Part shown: in pieces, positions 5,680-6,301 of the stretch
Layout of the letters: every line of letters begins with the position of its first letter
How positions within the stretch are numbered: position 1 is the stretch's first letter
Origin: Bacteroidales bacterium
Lineage (GTDB): Bacteria; Bacteroidota; Bacteroidia; Bacteroidales; UBA932
Assembly (NCBI GenBank): GCA_017958765.1
Contig: JAGDBY010000007.1
Coordinates: forward strand, 1 to 6,301
Length of the DNA stretch: 6,301 bases
Direction of reading: 5' to 3'
The notes under the pieces: model-generated
Seen by the model: only the letters and a program-made list of their open reading frames with translations
Databases searched by the model: none
Told to the model about the DNA's origin: nothing
Position numbers and translations under genes: made by a program

Positions 5680-6301
5680 CTATTGTTCATTCAATGCCGT
5701 CCACTCGTCCATTTTAAGGTCGAGAGAACGCTTCAGTTCGAGATAGCGGCGCGTAAGCTCCATAATATCGTCGGAAGGCTCGGGAGCCTCCAGATGGGTC
5801 TCCAATTCCTTCATTTGGCTCTCTATCTCGGCTATCTGCTTCTCAACGCTCTTTATCTTGTTGGCGATGCGGCTCTGCTGCTTGAAAGCCTCTCTCCCCA
5901 TACGCGAATCGCTCACAGGGCGCTCCTTTGTATCAGCCTCAGGGGCGGCAGGTCTTCGGACAGACTCTATCTCCTCCATTGCGGCCATCTTCTTACGTCT
6001 TAAGAAGTCGTTAATGCCTCCTAAATGCTCTTTTACCCTCCTGTCGCCGAATTCATACACCTTGTCCACTAGACCGTCCAAAAAGTCTCTGTCGTGGCTT
6101 ACAACGACCAATGTACCGTCATACTGAAGCAACGCCTGCTTGAGAACGTCCTTGGAGCGGATGTCCATATGGTTGGTGGGCTCATCGAGAGCCAGAAGGT
6201 TATACGGATGGAGCATCAGACGGGCCAGCGCCAGACGGGATCTCTCTCCACCGCTGAGCACAGCCACTTTTTTGTCTATATCCTCCCCTTTGAAGAGAAA
6301 C
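5680..6301 (-). CDS. ABC-F family ATPase, C-terminal part, 5' end outside the window
   Basis: The frame runs in from the right edge; the first readable residues are FLFKGEDIDKK, so the GTG at 6267 is internal and not a start. About 206 residues are visible. They show the end of the last ATP-binding domain: signature LSGGERSR (codons 6258-6235), Walker B LLALDEPTNHMD, and the switch SHDRDFL. The NHMD form and the absence of membrane segments are diagnostic of ABC-F proteins, which act on the ribosome or in related processes rather than in transport. After YEFGDRRVKEHLGG comes a charged linker and then a lysine/glutamate-rich coiled coil (about the last 75 residues) resembling the C-terminal extension of Uup-like proteins. 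Which ABC-F subgroup it belongs to (Uup, YheS, EttA or an antibiotic-resistance type) depends on the missing part, including the interdomain linker. It lies directly upstream of rlmB, another ribosome-related gene. Confidence 0.9.
   Translation of the reverse strand, partial: FLFKGEDIDKKVAVLSGGERSRLALARLMLHPYNLLALDEPTNHMDIRSKDVLKQALLQYDGTLVVVSHDRDFLDGLVDKVYEFGDRRVKEHLGGINDFLRRKKMAAMEEIESVRRPAAPEADTKERPVSDSRMGREAFKQQSRIANKIKSVEKQIAEIESQMKELETHLEAPEPSDDIMELTRRYLELKRSLDLKMDEWTALNEQ

Noticed and set aside
5680..6267. A stand-alone 195-residue ATPase starting at GTG 6267
   Set aside because: The frame continues upstream to the window edge with typical ABC-F residues and would otherwise lack Walker A, so it is the tail of a larger gene.

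Overview
The window holds eight protein genes packed almost without gaps. Two are cut by the window edges: a regulator at the left and an ABC-F ATPase at the right. The organism is most likely a Bacteroidota bacterium, probably Bacteroidales. No start codon that can be seen has a recognisable Shine-Dalgarno sequence, the one real intergenic gap carries TTTG / TAnnTTTG-type promoter elements of the Bacteroidota sigma factor, and the regulator ends its DNA-binding domain with the PDLNAEWLL signature common in that phylum. I cannot place it at genus level.

Layout. Positions 1-2700 are on the plus strand: the end of an XRE-type regulator, then class 2 dihydroorotate dehydrogenase (pyrD), then CinA (nicotinamide-nucleotide amidase). 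pyrD and cinA overlap by 8 bases. Positions 2707-4411 are on the minus strand: an M19 dipeptidase followed 7 bases later by an exported metallo-beta-lactamase-fold hydrolase. This pair converges on cinA with only 6 bases between the stop codons. Positions 4412-4479 are a divergent promoter region. Positions 4480-4956 (plus) encode a small RbsD/FucU-like protein. Positions 4934-6301 (minus) hold the C-terminal part of an ABC-F ATPase followed by the 23S rRNA 2'-O-methyltransferase RlmB, whose end overlaps the RbsD-like gene tail-to-tail by 23 bases.

Functionally this is mostly housekeeping: pyrimidine synthesis (pyrD), pyridine nucleotide salvage (cinA), dipeptide turnover (M19), and ribosome maturation or protection (rlmB plus ABC-F). 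I found no CRISPR array, insertion sequence, tRNA, rRNA or phage module, and no convincing new multi-gene system. The points most worth a second look are a cysteine where class 2 dihydroorotate dehydrogenases normally have the catalytic serine, an RbsD/FucU-like protein with no sugar genes near it, and a compact divergent promoter region whose two candidate promoters interlock.
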